A stretch of 64,000 bases of DNA. It comes from Achatina immaculata. Lineage: Eukaryota; Mollusca; Gastropoda; Stylommatophora; Achatinidae. Position numbers and translations under genes: made by a program. Shown piece after piece: positions 19,915 through 31,842 of this stretch (position 1 is the stretch's first letter; every line of letters starts with the position of its first letter). The stretch spans positions 28,822,710 to 28,886,709 of the forward strand of contig CM019697.1 in NCBI GenBank assembly GCA_009760885.1, written 5' to 3'. The notes under the pieces were generated by a model. The model ran no database searches and had not been told where the DNA came from. It saw only the letters and a program-made list of their open reading frames with translations.

Positions 19915-20810
19915 TCTTCAGCTTTCCAAGCCATTAAGGGCTCACTGCCGCAGATAAAGTTAAAGTTCGCCTCCATTCCTCACTATTCCTAATCTTCTCT
20001 CTCCAGTTGGTGACACCAATTTCTTTTATGTTCTCTTCTATGTTGTCTTTCCATCTCTGTCTTGTTTCTCTTATCTCTTATGTATACATCATTTTCATTT
20101 GTCTGTTTTCTTTCTACATGCCCCAGTCAGCATAGTCTGTTCAGTTTCAATACATTTATAACTCATTGGGACTTAAATAAGCTGTTCAGTTCAGTGTTCT
20201 TTCTAGCTCTCCATTCTCCACTGTTGGTATCCTTTATGGGTACAAAGATTCTTCTTAGGATTTTGTTCTCAAAGATCTGCAATTGTTGTTCATCTTTCTT
20301 TGTTGTACTCCATGCTTCTGATCCATACATAGCGGCAGGTCTTTTTATAGTTTTGTAGATTGTTATTTTGGTGTTTTTGGGACAGAATTTTGGATTTTAA
20401 CAGTTGCTGCAAGGCAAAGCATATTTTATACCCTATCTGTACTCTGCTTTTAATTTCCTCGCTTACTACGAGTATGTAGCTTCTGTTGAAGTTGTGCCTA
20501 GATATTTGTATGTTTCTCCTTTTCCAATAATCATATCTTCAACATTTATATAATCTGGATAATTCTGCTCTGGTCTCTTGATATCTTCATATACTCTGTC
20601 TTATCTTGGTTAACAGTCAACCCCACTTTTAGTCCCACATCTCTCAGGTGCATGCATGTATTATAATCTCTTCCATAGCCCCCCCCCCCCACTCCACACA
20701 AGGTCGATGTCATCAGCAAATCCTAATATTTTAGCTTGTTTTTCTGTTATGCTTTCTTCTTTCACTTTTCTAGTACTAGGTTGAACAGTAATGGAGATAT
20801 CACCTCATAC
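19915..20810 (-). pseudogene. LINE-D reverse transcriptase fragment
   Basis: Minus strand, many frameshifts. The catalytic block FADDIDL is at 20722-20702. YKICFALQQLLKSKILSKK-like and RYVWIRSMEYNKE-like thumb sequence follow, then a C-terminal block reading toward RMEANFNFICGSEPLMAWKA near 19930. The order fits the palm-to-C-terminus of an endonuclease/RT LINE different from LINE-A, B and C. Heavily decayed. Confidence 0.65.
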
Positions 20811-20824
20811 TACAATCTCTGCAA

Positions 20825-21300
20825 ATAAAACTTGGTTTGATGAAGAACTTTGTAAAACCCATGGATCATGCTAAGCCAGCGTTCATGTCCCTGGTAGACA
20901 AACTCCTTCAATTTGGTGAGGCAAAAATTAAAGAGGAAGTTTTTGTGGGTCCTCAGATCTGACAGTTCTTCAGAGATGAAGTTTGACAACCTGCAGCAGG
21001 GTAATGAGAAAAAAGACTTGGGATGCGTTTCATCTGGTGTCAACTAAGTTCCTTGAAAATATCAAAGAAGACAATTACAAAGAACTGGTTGAGAATATGT
21101 TGTCTATCACTAACTTGGCTGCAATATGTCCTTAAAGTTGCATTTTCTCCATTCCCGTTGGAACTGCAGCATAGTTAGTGAAGAACATGGAGGAATGCTT
21201 AAATCAATATATCACAACAAAGGAGAAACGGTATCATGGCAAGTGGTCCACTTCCAAGTTGGTTGACTATTGCTGAACATTAACTAGAGATGATCCTTAG
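20825..21300 (+). pseudogene. Relic of an unnamed, widespread invertebrate repeat protein
   Basis: Shifted frames give LGLMKNFVKPMDHAKPAFMS, AKIKEEVFVGPQI, then MRFIWCQLSSLKISK-type sequence, ICCLSLTWLQYVL in one frame against GCNMSLKLHFLHS in another, and SEEHGGMLKSIYHNKGETVS-like sequence. It ends near YHGKWSTSKLVDY. This word order is familiar from multi-copy proteins of many invertebrate genomes, possibly transposon-derived, but I cannot give a family name or function. Frameshifts and stops throughout. Confidence 0.5.
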
Positions 21301-21535
21301 TACTTGTACAAGTGGCAAGCAAAGAAACGTTGAACATAGAAGTGGACTTTCAACGGTAAGCTTTAGACTCTATCATAGTACTCTATAGAGTAAGTGACTG
21401 TTGCACATTTCTTATATTCAATAGCCAACTTAGAATTATGATTGATATGCAACACAAAATCTATAAGAAATGACAAAATTTATAAGAAGGGCATGGCTTT
21501 TGTGAAATTTTGTTGTTTAATGTTAGGAAATCCTG

Positions 21536-23535
21536 ATGGCTGTACAAGAGGAGATGACACCAGATGAAATGGCTATGCAGGCCAGAGATATCTTAATAAC
21601 AGCAGCTAAAGACGTGGTTCTAGTAAAGAAAACACAGACAAATGGATGGATTACAGCAGGCACACTAGAACTGATAAAACAATGTAGAGAAATGAAGATG
21701 CAATGGAAAGTGACAAATAACAACAAAGAGGAATATAAATCTTTAACAAAAGAAGTAAGAAGAAACATAAGAAAAAACAAAAAACAATACATACAAGATT
21801 GTTGTGAAAGAATAAGAAGGACATCAGAAGTGTGGAAGAGATAGTGAAATGTTTAAAGAAATGAAGACATTGATGAAAAATGTCATACCCAAGCTAAATG
21901 CAATTTGTGATGAGATGAGGAATACCTTGACAGAGACAAAGGAAATTCTAGAAAGATGGAAGGAATTTTGCAGAGAAATGTACGAAACAACCGACTGTGA
22001 AAGCAGAAATCAACAGTGTGAATTATTATTGGAGGAGAAAGAACCCGAACCGACAATAGAAGAAGTTTTATGGGCAATAAAGAATCTGAAAAATGGTAAA
22101 TAACCAGGATGTGATAACAGCTGAACTTATTAAAGCAGGAGGAAAAGAACGCGCAACAATCTATCATGCAGTAAGTAAAAAAATATTTTTATTCAGGTAT
22201 TTGGCCAAAAGAGTGGAAAAGAACTGTACTCATACCACTGCCTAAAAGGGTAACCTGAAATTATGGGAAAAAAACAGAACTGTTGCCCTGATTAGTCATG
22301 CGAGTAAAATTCTGTTAAAAATCATAATGGATAGATTTAGTAAGAAAACAAAAGAAGTCAATATGGACCAAGCTGGTTTCAAGCAAGGAAGAGGATCAAG
22401 TGATCATATATTCAATATAAGATTAATAATAGAGAAATGCAGAGAGTTTAATGTGAATCTATCTTTTATAGACTATTCAAAGGCATTTGATTGTGTACAA
22501 CACCAGAAACTTTGGGAAATAATGGAAAAAATAGAATTTCAAACACATTTGATACAATTAACATCACTGCTGTATCTAGACCAACAAGCAGCAGTAAGAA
22601 TAAATGGTGAAACAACAACTTGGTTTGACATAAAACAAGGGTCCATAAGGGGTGCATATTGTCGCCTTACTTATTTAACTTGTATACTAAAAATATAATG
22701 AGGAATGTTAGAGAAGATGTAGACAAAGAATATTACAATGCTATAACAATTGGAGGTTATGAAATACTAGAGATTAGATATGCTGATGACACAAAAAGGA
22801 ATGGAAAAACTAATTATATCAGTCCATAAGAAAAGCGAAGAGCAAAACCTCTATCTTAATGCAAAGAAAACTAAATTGATGACAACTGACAAAACAAGGC
22901 AGCTGAAATATGTATCACTGAGGAAAAAATGGAAAAAGTGGAGAGTTTTGGATATCTTGGATCATTACTAACTAATAATAGAGATACAATGAGGGAAATT
23001 AAAAGGAGGACATCTATCGCTCTTTATAAAGTAAAACAACTAAATAATTTGTGGAGAGGAACAGACAGAAATACAAAAATAAGATTTTTAAGGCCATGCA
23101 TCTTTCCCATCGCAACATATGCCTGTGAGATCTGGACCCTTAACAAAACAGCTGAGAAACACATAAATGCCTTTGAATGTAAATGCTACAGAAGAGTTCT
23201 TCAAATATCATGGACACAAAAAAGAACAAATATATCCATACTACAAGAACTTAATATTGAAGAACGCTGACTAGTAAAGATGATTAAAGAGAGAAAACTT
23301 AAATATTTTGGACACATTAAATGTCTTGATAATCTAGAGAAGACCATCTTGGAAGGATACATAATGGGAAAAAGAAAGAGAGGAAGACCAAGGCAAAGAT
23401 GGCTGCAAGACATCATTGATGATCTGCAAAGGGATGCATCAGCAGCAGGCCATCTTGCTCACAACTGAGATGCCTACAGGAGTGCTGTTAGGGAAGCAAA
23501 GTTCCACAAGGGACATGCAAATGAATGAATGAATG
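21536..23535 (+). mobile_element. LINE-A copy 2, longest in the window
   Basis: Covers the post-endonuclease linker, the whole reverse transcriptase and the C-terminus, ending in (AATG)n at 23520-23535. In order: QCREMKMQWKVTNNNKEEY (21690), VLWAIKNLKNGK (22066), VALISHASKILLKIIMDR (22280), DQAGFKQGRGSSDHIFN and FIDYSKAFDCVQHQK (22360-22510), the active-site region RYADDTKR (22775), VESFGYLGSLLTNNRDT (22935), FECKCYRRVLQISWTQKRT, and GRPRQRWLQDIIDDLQRDA (23370). Frameshifts and stops at about 21842, 22100, 22255, 22670, 22800 and 23268 disable it. The 5' endonuclease is missing. Confidence 0.9.
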
Positions 23536-23812
23536 TTAGAAAGTTCTGAGTTAGTTTCCAAGGAGTAACAGTTTTACTGTTGGTACTGCAGCCTTCAGTT
23601 AATAGTGACTCTATCATTACCAGCTACATCATATACCTTCATTGCCTGGTAATAATATAAATGTTCTTTATAATGTGTGTGTTGAGGGGGGGGGGGGGGG
23701 TCTTCCCCCGAAGTTTCAATTATTTTTAAAATCTTGTGTTGCCAAACCAATTCAAAAGGAATGGTTCCTTGTATAATACTTTCTTATGCCATTTTATATG
23801 CACCATGTTATA
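23536..23812. other. Spacer with a poly-G run
   Basis: No coding signal. A run of G at about 23686-23700. Confidence 0.6.
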
Positions 23813-25390
23813 CAGGGCCGGATTAAGACTGCTAGAGGCCCTAAGCACTTAAAAGATTTTGGTGCCCCATATAAATGTAATTCAAAATATAAACAATAAT
23901 ACACCATAAAATAAAATTTTTGAAATTAACAGTAAGATCGAAAATAATATTTATTTTTGTATACTTCCACTTTATTTATATTTTAAAAGTTTTCTCCTAT
24001 TTTTTTGTAATTGCAAAGTCTTTGATCACATCCTCAAAACTAATCTTATGTAACACATCTGCTTCTATACTTAATAGAGATAAGGCATCCAGCCTGCCTT
24101 GTTGTTCTGATGGGATTTTTAATACACTTCAACTGAGAAAATGAACGCTCAGCTGAGCAATTTGAGACCATTAATGTTAAAAATATATGAAAGCCAATGT
24201 CTGTATTTGGAAACACACACTCAGTTTTGTCCTATGTAATTATTTTATAAAGTTCAGCATGACTGAATCTTGATTTTACATTTTTTGTTGCACTGAACTT
24301 ATGGCGCATATATGAATGAAACTGCTTAAAGCTCAGCCAAGAAATTACTGTTGAAGTCCTCTGGGTAAGCATCAATCAGCTTTTTGACAGCATTGAAAAT
24401 ACCTTTCAATGTTAGTAGATGATGAAATGACATTATGTGGCACATCACTTAGAAAAAAAAATCACCTGCTATTTCTTTGTACGTATATCTCTCCTCTTCT
24501 TTTCATATCATTTTCAAGTTTGTCAACAATTGTATAAAAGATGGTGACATGAAATTTACCTCTGGCATTCAGATTTACTTCTGGTGCATCTCCATCATTG
24601 AGTACTTTCTTTCTGATACATATGCGAGTTGTAGCTGCCTTGTAATCAACATCTGGTAGCATTTCCTTTGTAGCTGTTTCATATCTTTCAAATTCATTTC
24701 GTTTTAAGTTCACATCCTCATTTTGTAGAACTTGGCTTACTCTGTAAAAATTCTGCAAAATCTCATTCCAAAAATTCAGCATAAAAATGAATTCTAGCTC
24801 TTGCATCTTATCTGCAATAATTATTTGCTTCTCTTCTAGCGTCGTTCTTTTGTGACTGGTCTTCAGCTATATATTCTAATGCTTCTAACATTTTAAGGAA
24901 AGATTTCAAAATTGCTGCTGTTGCCATAGTACAAACTTGTCTGTTTCTACAAATTTTTTGCTGCATCCCCTTATAACGCCCAGACATGTTAGCAGCATTG
25001 CAATAAGACTGACCCTTACATTTTGAAAAGTTTAGCCTACAAGCTTCACGTAAGTACTGCAACACCTGATTTCCTCACCGGTATGGGTTTTTATTTCCAT
25101 AAAGGTTAAAAAGCATTCAATAGGCTGTCCATCTTTCAAGTACCTAAGTACAACACTTAACTGATTGATATGTGATATATCTGGTGTTGGATCAAGTGAC
25201 AAACTAAAATAACCAGAAGATTTTACTTCGTCAACAATGAGCGCATGGATCTTTTGAGCCTTTAGTTGAATGAGTTCCTCACAGGTGATTCTGGACAGGC
25301 TATGGAAAATTTCTGTGGTGCCCACCCCCCCCTCCTTCCCTTGATGCCCTAAGCACGTGCTTATTTTGCTCAATGGTTAATCCAGCCCTG
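23813..25390 (-). mobile_element. hAT transposon copy 1
   Basis: Terminal inverted repeats CAGGGCCGGATTAA (23813) and the complement of CAGGGCTGGATTAA (ending 25390), with a second shared block GCCCTAAGCAC inside each end. An 8-bp target duplication is not clear here: ACCATG lies beside both ends but offset by three bases. The transposase is on the minus strand and truncated, so the copy is non-autonomous. Copy 2 at 57380-61636 has the same ends. Confidence 0.85.
24462..25373 (-). pseudogene. hAT transposase fragments (copy 1)
   Basis: Three successive broken frames. From 25373: HSLSRITCEELIQLKAQKIH and VDEVKSSGYFSLSLDPTPDI, with the first catalytic Asp region SLDPTPD. Then QLSVVLRYLKDGQPIECFL and HTGEE. 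From 25065: LREACRLNFSKCKGQSYCNA and NMSGRYKGMQQKI, where the usual YDNAANM has Cys for Asp. From 24806: a C-terminal part with NFWNEILQNFYRVSQVLQN. A large part between these, including most of the insertion domain and the C-terminal dimerisation region, is deleted. Not functional. Confidence 0.8.
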
Positions 25391-25472
25391 ACCATGCACT
25401 GTATGTTCAGTAGGTACGCATTGATGGTTTGTTAAAAAAAAAAGTTCTAATAATGATTCAGGGTTGAAGATG

Positions 25473-25740
25473 TAATTCATTCATTTATTTGCATGTCCCT
25501 TGCAGAACTTTGCCCCCCTATCAGCACTCCTGTAGGCATCTCAGTTGTGAGCAAGATGGCCTGCTGCTGATGCATCCATTTGCAGATCATCAACGATGTC
25601 TTTCAGCCATCTTTGCCTTGGTCTTCCTCTGTTTCTTTTTCCCATTATTATAAGATGGTTTTCTCTAGATTATCATGACGTTTAATGTGTCCAAAATATT
25701 TTCTCTGTTTAATCCTCTTTACTAGTCAGCCTTATTCATA
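25473..25740 (-). mobile_element. LINE-A 3' fragment
   Basis: Minus-strand C-terminus of LINE-A: LVKRIKQRKYFGHIKRH-like sequence and QRWLKDIVDDLQMDASAAGH, with the (AATG)n-type tail at 25473-25490. Five-prime truncated at about 25740. Confidence 0.85.
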
Positions 25741-26607
25741 AGTCCAGAAGCTCGGTTTATATCTGACAAGAAAATTATTTACAACAACTGTTCAAGTGAA
25801 AACATTGGGAATCAGAAGCCTGGATAAGTTAGCTTTTAACAGAGATAATTTTAGATGTGGGTTATAAATCAAAGAGACAGAGAGCAGTTTATTAGCAGAG
25901 TGGTGCTATACATTAGGAGTTCAAGGTCAGATGAAGTGGAAATTAAGAGAGAACATTGAACAGTCAGGACTCAGTTAATGCTTGTGAGGTTACATACTAT
26001 GGGCAAAAATAGAGTGCAACAGGTTTAATTAATGAATTATAACTGAGTTGTGTTCAATGTCGTATAGTTAAGAACAATTGATTTCTACATGTATAATCGA
26101 CTATCAAGGGTACCCGGAACTGTCTGAGCAAATAGGGTGCAAGGAAAATTCATTTAAAAAATGTATTTATATCATTATGGTGTGCAATGTTTGCCTTCAT
26201 CTAATGTTTCTTGCATAGTGATAGACGTTCCCTTGCACCCTATTTACTCAAGTAGCGATGGGTAGTTACAACCCTAAACTTCAAATTAAATGATGTAGCA
26301 GTGGCCTGTCTGAGGCTGTTGATATAAATTCTTCAGTTTGATGGTGCATATCCACCTTGCGTTACATGTTGTCCACGCCTTTGTTACCTGCTACCATTTC
26401 TCTTTCTAAAGTCAGCAGATTATTACTAGGCTCGCGGTGCTTAATGATTAATTAATCTGTTAAATGTTAAAGAAATCATAATTTTCGTTCGTTAGAATTT
26501 TTATTAATGGTTTAATTCTCATGAACGGCCTTTATCTGGGGCGAATAAACAAACACTAGCATAAAAATTTCTGTGCCAGAGGAAGAAACGCGGACGTTCA
26601 GCTGGGT
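25741..26607. other. Unassigned, with a 19-bp inverted repeat
   Basis: No coding signal. GAGCAAATAGGGTGCAAGG at 26126-26144 recurs as its reverse complement, with one mismatch, at 26231-26249. Confidence 0.5.
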
Positions 26608-28082
26608 GCCGGGATCTTCTTCTTCTTCGTTCACTTCTACCACCAAAAACCGCACTGTGAACCTAATGAATTCACGCCTGTGGTCCTCGTTAGGTCCCGT
26701 GGTCCCCTGTGTGGTCCAAAATAGACCACACGAGATCCACGAAAGGACCACAAGAGATTCAGAGTGTCACAGTGCTTTAGCCTGTATTCTTGGTGGGTCT
26801 CGGAAGCGGGATTGCGTGACACCGTGGTTTTCATTGCACCAGTTTAGTCTAGAGTTGGACTTTCTCACCGGAAGACCTCGACGTGTTTAGGATATCAGTG
26901 CATCCCCGCTGGGTGAGAGGCGGTAGCCCACCCAGGCCAGAGTTGGACTTTCTCACCGGAAAACCTCGACGTGTTTTGAGATACCCGTGTATCACCGCCG
27001 GGTGAGAGGTGTTTGACCATCCAGTCCAGGGTTGGACTTTCTCACCGGAAAACCTCAGCGTGATTAGGATATGCAAACATCCCCGCCGGGTGAGAGGTGG
27101 TTGCCTATCTAGACTTCCCTGGTCCAGTGTCTCCGACTTCAGCATTTTGCGGTCGTGGCCGCTACCCTTCCTAGTTGTGACCAGGATGGAGCTTTTGTCC
27201 AGGAGGACGAATCCTCGCCACTAGTGACTTCTACCCCTGGGTTGAGCCGGTTTAGGCATTATCCCAATATGGGCGTGTTTGGGACGGGACCGACCTCTAG
27301 GGCAGAGGTACTGTGACATGCATAGCCTTCAAGATTCACCCCTGGTATGAGCCGGTTTAGGCAAAATTCACCAGTATGGGTGATTATCAGGCGTTACCGA
27401 CCTCTAGAGCGGAGGTGGCATGACATGTCTAGCCATCAAGTTCCACCCCTGGTGTGTGCCGGTTTAGGCATATTTCACCAGTGTAGGTGTATTTCGGACG
27501 TGGGCGGCCTCTAGAGCAGAGGTGCCGTGGTATAGCTCTCGTAGCGATGCTACTGGACATACCAGTTAAACTTCTCTTTCCACCACCTTTTCCCATCGGC
27601 TCCGCACAGCAACCTTTATTTCTTTTCCGCATTTACTTCCTTAACCGGGAGGAGTTTCACTCCACGCACGGCATTTGAAGAGTCTCGCCAGCAGTGAGAC
27701 AAGCTGGTTCATGCATTTCACCCGACGTGACTGCACTCAGGGCGTGGTCAACCTCCAGACCAGAGGTGCCATGATTTGAGTGTTTGCTTCGCTTTATCCT
27801 TTCTACCACCTTTTCCGCAGTGATGCTGCGCGGCAACCTTATTTGTACCTTTTTTCATTGGCCGGGAAGAGCACCGCTCCACGCACGGCAGCTGAAAAAT
27901 CTCGCCAACAGCGGCAGATGAGCTACCAAACGTGCCACTCATCTAAGTAACTGGTTTTCAGGCGCCAGATATTCGCCCTAGCCCCTTCTCCTGTCAGTTT
28001 AAACAGTTCTGCCACGGGAAGGCCAGGAGCTGGACTTGACTGCCAGAGGCTGTTTGAGGCGCATTTGCAGTCCTTAGAACCG
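26608..28082 (+). mobile_element. Repeat A, copy a (most complete)
   Basis: An unrecognised composite repeat. In order: a head CTTCTTCGTTCACTTCTACC (26622); three tandem units of about 88 bp from 26854 (each with CTCACCGG ... CCGGGTGAG, which can fold back); about four units of 104-108 bp from 27232 (each with CCCCTGG ... GCCGGTTTAGGCA and a CCTCTAGAGCAGAGG hairpin); two larger segments with CTTTTCCNCAG-type sequence; and a 3' end CAGTCCTTAGAAC at 28068-28080. Open frames inside are not conserved between copies and look non-coding. Confidence 0.75.
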
Positions 28083-28084
28083 GT

Positions 28085-29235
28085 GCCGGGATAAAAGTGC
28101 GGGTCCTGATCTGTATAGGGGGTGTAGTTGTAAAATGGAATGGAAAATAGTATTTCCATGTACTTCCGTGTACTTATTATGTTTCAAAGTATAACTAAAT
28201 GTGAAAATTTCATAAATGCAGAGTTTTTTAGTAAAAAAGAAGTAATGTGATGTTTTTAGACAATGACTGTGCCCAGCTCACCATCGGCTAGGTCTAGATA
28301 TGCACTATTTACCATCTGAGATGTCTAGATCTACTTGTCGATGTTGTATTGTGATTCTATGTTGCATTCTCGCTAAATTAATATCTGAAATAACATCCTA
28401 ACTACTTCTCCAGTCGTCTAATATGTCTAAATCTACTTAGGATACATTCAAGAGCGGTGAGGTGGTCACAGGCCATGTCCATGCTCCTATCTACATCATC
28501 AAAAATTGAAAATTTTCTATGTTTCTCTTCCTTTTTTCTCGCTCGGCATCGCTCGTAACTAAGGAAAAGTGTCACCGGAAACACTCTTCCCGAGCTTATT
28601 GGCACTATCATGCCGCTTCCGGTTTCAATGCTGAGAGCGTATTGTCAGGATTGTTTGTTTCATTAAAACAACCGGTGTAACATTTAGATTGTACATATTT
28701 CGTCCGCGATTCCGGTGACACTTTCAAAATGGCGAATGCGTGCCTAGTTACGAGCGATGCCGAGCGAGAACAAGGACACGAAGCATGGAAATTTTTCAAT
28801 TTTTGACGACGTAGATAGGGGTATGGACATAGCCTATGGCCACCCCGCTGCTCTTGAGTGTTTTCTAAGTAGATTTAGACATATTTAGACGACTAGAGAA
28901 GTAGTTAGGAGGTTATTTCAGACATTCATTCAGCGAAAATGCCATACGGAGTCACAATACGAGATCGATAAGTAGATCTACACATCTTAGATGGTAAATA
29001 GAGGTAAGAAGCGCGAATCTAGACCTAGCCGATGGTGAGCTGGCCACAATCAGTGTCTAAAAACATCACATTACTTCTTTTTTCCTAAAAAACTCTGCAT
29101 TTATGAAATTTTCATTCATTTAGCTACACTTTGACACATATTATGTATACGGAAGTAAATGGAAATACTGTTTTCCATCCCATTTTATAACTAGACCCCC
29201 TTACAGACAAGACCCGCGTTTTACTCCCGCACGCA
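28085..29235. mobile_element. Foldback element with roughly 500-bp inverted arms
   Basis: The left arm (about 28088-28590) and right arm (about 28710-29225) are reverse complements at perhaps 80-85% by eye. Matching blocks include GTACTTCCGTGTAC/GTATACGGAAGTAA, CACCATCGGCTAGGTCTAGA and its complement at about 29015-29035, and CTCGCTCGGCATCGCTCGTA and its complement at 28750. The middle is about 120 bp. No transposase is encoded. It starts immediately after the 3' end of Repeat A copy a, suggesting a non-autonomous DNA transposon inserted there. Confidence 0.75.
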
Positions 29236-30587
29236 ACGACACGTCCGTGTTTCTTCCTCCAGCACGGAAAGAGTTGTGAGCATTTTGGAGAGCAGTAAAA
29301 AAATTAACAGACTTCATTGCAACAAAAAAATTCGCATGTCATGGTTCTAACATAATGCTGACTATCACCTTCAGCACAAACATCTTCTGCAATATAAAAT
29401 TATTATTGGTAAAACACGGAAGAATAGCGTTACTGAACAGCTTAGTTTATTATCACAGCACTTATTCAAGGCAGACGGACAACCAGTGGGCGAAAGAAGT
29501 TTGCATAAATTTAAAGATGGACATCGTTTGTTCAAGACAGCTGTAATCCAGCCGTTGTAATGGACTAGCCAGGTCTACAGACAAATCTCTGTTTAGCCCT
29601 TCAAAACAAAAATTACACTTTACCGAATTTCCTAGCTATTGATATTGTATAACTGTAGGAATATATTCTGAGAAGCGAGAAGTTGTGCGAGTCCATGAAT
29701 GATGTGGAGAGTTTGGCACTGACTTCTGATTTTCAGTAAACAATGATTTATATTGTGGCAATACCGGTTTTTGGACAGATTCACGGTGTGAGAATTTAGA
29801 TCAATTGCTAGGATAAAGGACTAAATACGCTTGTCTTAAAGCGAATGAAGAAAACAAAAAGAAACTTTGAATGCTTCGAAAATTTTCAAGAGAACTAGAG
29901 ACATTTGTTTCAAAACAACAGACCGGTATTCCTTATCATTCAACAATTTTCTCTGATTTTTTTTTTTGACAAAAGAAAATAAATTTCAACGTTTTTACCA
30001 AAATGTTGTAAAAAGTTTATGACGACTTTACTGCGGCAGGTAAGTATGTCATCTGCTAATGGAAATATGTCATTTGCTCGGAGATTTGAAAACCACCAGA
30101 ATGGATTCTGAATAAACAAAGTCATAAATAGTAATGAGATTACTTAAAATTATCGTGAAATTATATTTTTCTGAATTTCTGCCGACTTCATCTTTAAGTT
30201 TAAGACATTTTCTGTTTGTATTTTCTTACTTCATATAAAAGAAACTTTTCTTCAAAATTAAAATGAATAAAGTGTTCTTCGATCAGCCTCGAATGATGAT
30301 TGACAAAAATGGCTGTATTGTCTACAGAACATGAATAAGCGAAAAAAAAATTTTTTTTTGACACAGTCATTGACAGATTTAAAAAAAAAAGTTAAGCCTC
30401 GTAAACAGAAACTACAGTATTTTCATCACTAATGAACCAATGTGTACTCGTATATATAAGTCGGGTTTTTAAAATTTAAAATTCAGCACATTTTATCTGT
30501 CTGCATTTATTTCTTGTCAGGCTATACTTAGTATATTATTTCTTTCATGTTATGATTATAACTGGAGAAAATGTCCTATGAACGAGT
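29236..30587. other. No recognisable feature
   Basis: AT-rich, no coding signal. A short GTCCGTGTTTCTTCCT block at 29246 recurs at 30970, which hints at a dispersed repeat shared by the two sites. Confidence 0.5.
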
Positions 30588-30690
30588 TATGGCACTATTC
30601 TCTTAATTATGGGATATAAGCAGTATTGGTACTTAGGATACGATTAATAGAGTGAGTACCTTTGGTTGAAAGTAGGAGAACACAGTTTTG
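30588..30690 (+). repeat. Solo end of the MITE seen at 36005
   Basis: CACTATTCTCTTAATTATGGGATATAAGCAG and the following 60 bp match the left terminal repeat at 36015-36105 with moderate divergence; no matching right end is visible nearby. Confidence 0.6.
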
Positions 30691-30764
30691 TAGGATTAGA
30701 CCTCGAAAAAATCATAGACAAAGCACTTTAGTAAGAAGTTAGAGAAAGAAAAATCACAAAAGAA

Positions 30765-30850
30765 TTACCTGGGATTCGAGCACGGACTCGGGTAGGACGA
30801 GCAGCCACGAGAGAACAGCGTACTATCGACTTAGCCAACTGGCACCCCCC
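30765..30850 (-). repeat. tRNA-like sequence (SINE head or tRNA pseudogene)
   Basis: On the minus strand, TGGCTAAGTCG (30837-30827) fits an A box and TGCTCGAATCC (30782-30772) a B box with two changes. Between them is a long variable-arm-like segment, as in class II (Leu/Ser) tRNAs. The acceptor stem does not close, so this is not a functional tRNA gene. Confidence 0.55.
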
Positions 30851-31019
30851 CCCCAAAAAAAAGGTGTCACTATATCGACCTTACGCACGGAAAGATCTAA
30901 CTGTTCAGTAGACACGAGGGATCTGTGTCATATCAAGACCCAGGCTTTTATTTCGGCACCAAACGGAACGTCCGTGTTTCTTCCTGCGGCGATGGAACCG
31001 TAAGATCTGAAGTTTCCCC

Positions 31020-31735
31020 TGCATATGCGTGTGGCTAAATGCCAGAAGTGCCACATCATCTACGAAGTCAAGATCTTCCAACTTGTTTCACAATGTCCGT
31101 TGTACTCAATTTCTTTTCCCTTATGTGGTAGTTTTCATGATCCAATAAATTGCTAGATGAAATAGGAATGGCGATGGCAAACATCCCTGCTGCTCGCCTG
31201 TTTCCACTTTTAAAATGTCTGTGAGAGTTTCACCATCCACGATTCCACAAGTTGTTCCTTCGCATAGGTCTTTATAAGCTTTGTTATCTTGGCTGGGATA
31301 CCATAGTGTTCCAGTAGTCTCCGTAGTATTCACCGATCTAAACTATCGAATGCCTTCTCGTAAACAATGAATGTAACTGAAGAAATCCACTCCACTGACT
31401 TCTACTATTATTCGCACTTTAGTAATGTGGTCAGTACAGGAGCCTCCTTGCCTGAAACCTGCTTGCTCTTCTCTTTATTATCTACTAATGTTTCAATTCT
31501 ATTTAGCAAAATCCTCCTGAAGATCTCGCTGGGTATTGAGAGCAGGGAGATGCTTCTACAGTTCTTACATTCTAATAGATCTCCTTTCTTATGGAGTTTT
31601 TATAAGATGGGGCTCCTTTCAGTCCTCTGTGACCTTTTCTTCCCAAATCCTGCTAAATAGCGGGTGTAAGCCATCCTGGCAACATTTTAGGCTTGTCAAC
31701 ATATTATACCCATTGTAAGTTTCAAGTTGTTTCAA
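31020..31735 (-). pseudogene. LINE-F reverse transcriptase palm fragment
   Basis: Minus strand, broken frames. From the right: GWLTPAI and ASRFQARRL-type remains of the fingers and palm, IVYEKAFDSLDR-like sequence near 31350, then EHYGIPAKITKLIKTYAKEQ, DGETLTDILKVETGEQQGCL, PSPFLFHLAIYWIM, and the catalytic block LEDLDFVDDVALL at about 31085-31045, where FADD has become FVDD. This is the palm of an endonuclease/RT LINE distinct from A-D. Stops throughout; the thumb is missing. Confidence 0.75.
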
Positions 31736-31744
31736 GCTGTGCTC

Positions 31745-31842
31745 TATTCATTTTATTTTTGTAAACATATGATTCATGTGAGTCTATACTCTTCGTCCTA
31801 TTTGTGTTTGTATGATTAAGGCTCACGACGAAACGTCACAAC
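31745..31842 (+). mobile_element. PLE 3' UTR remnant
   Basis: ATTCATGTGAGTCTATACTC then TCTTCGTCCT and the hammerhead-like motif (31812-31837), all as in the PLE 3' UTR. It is cut after GTCACAACGTA where Repeat A copy b begins. Confidence 0.8.

Noticed and set aside
23805..25398. 8-bp target duplication for hAT copy 1
   Set aside because: The flanking octamers ATGTTATA and ACCATGCA do not match; ACCATG appears on both sides only with a three-base offset.
26573..27224. Open frames of 65-105 codons in Repeat A as genes
   Set aside because: Frames are not conserved in the other three copies and repeat with the tandem units.
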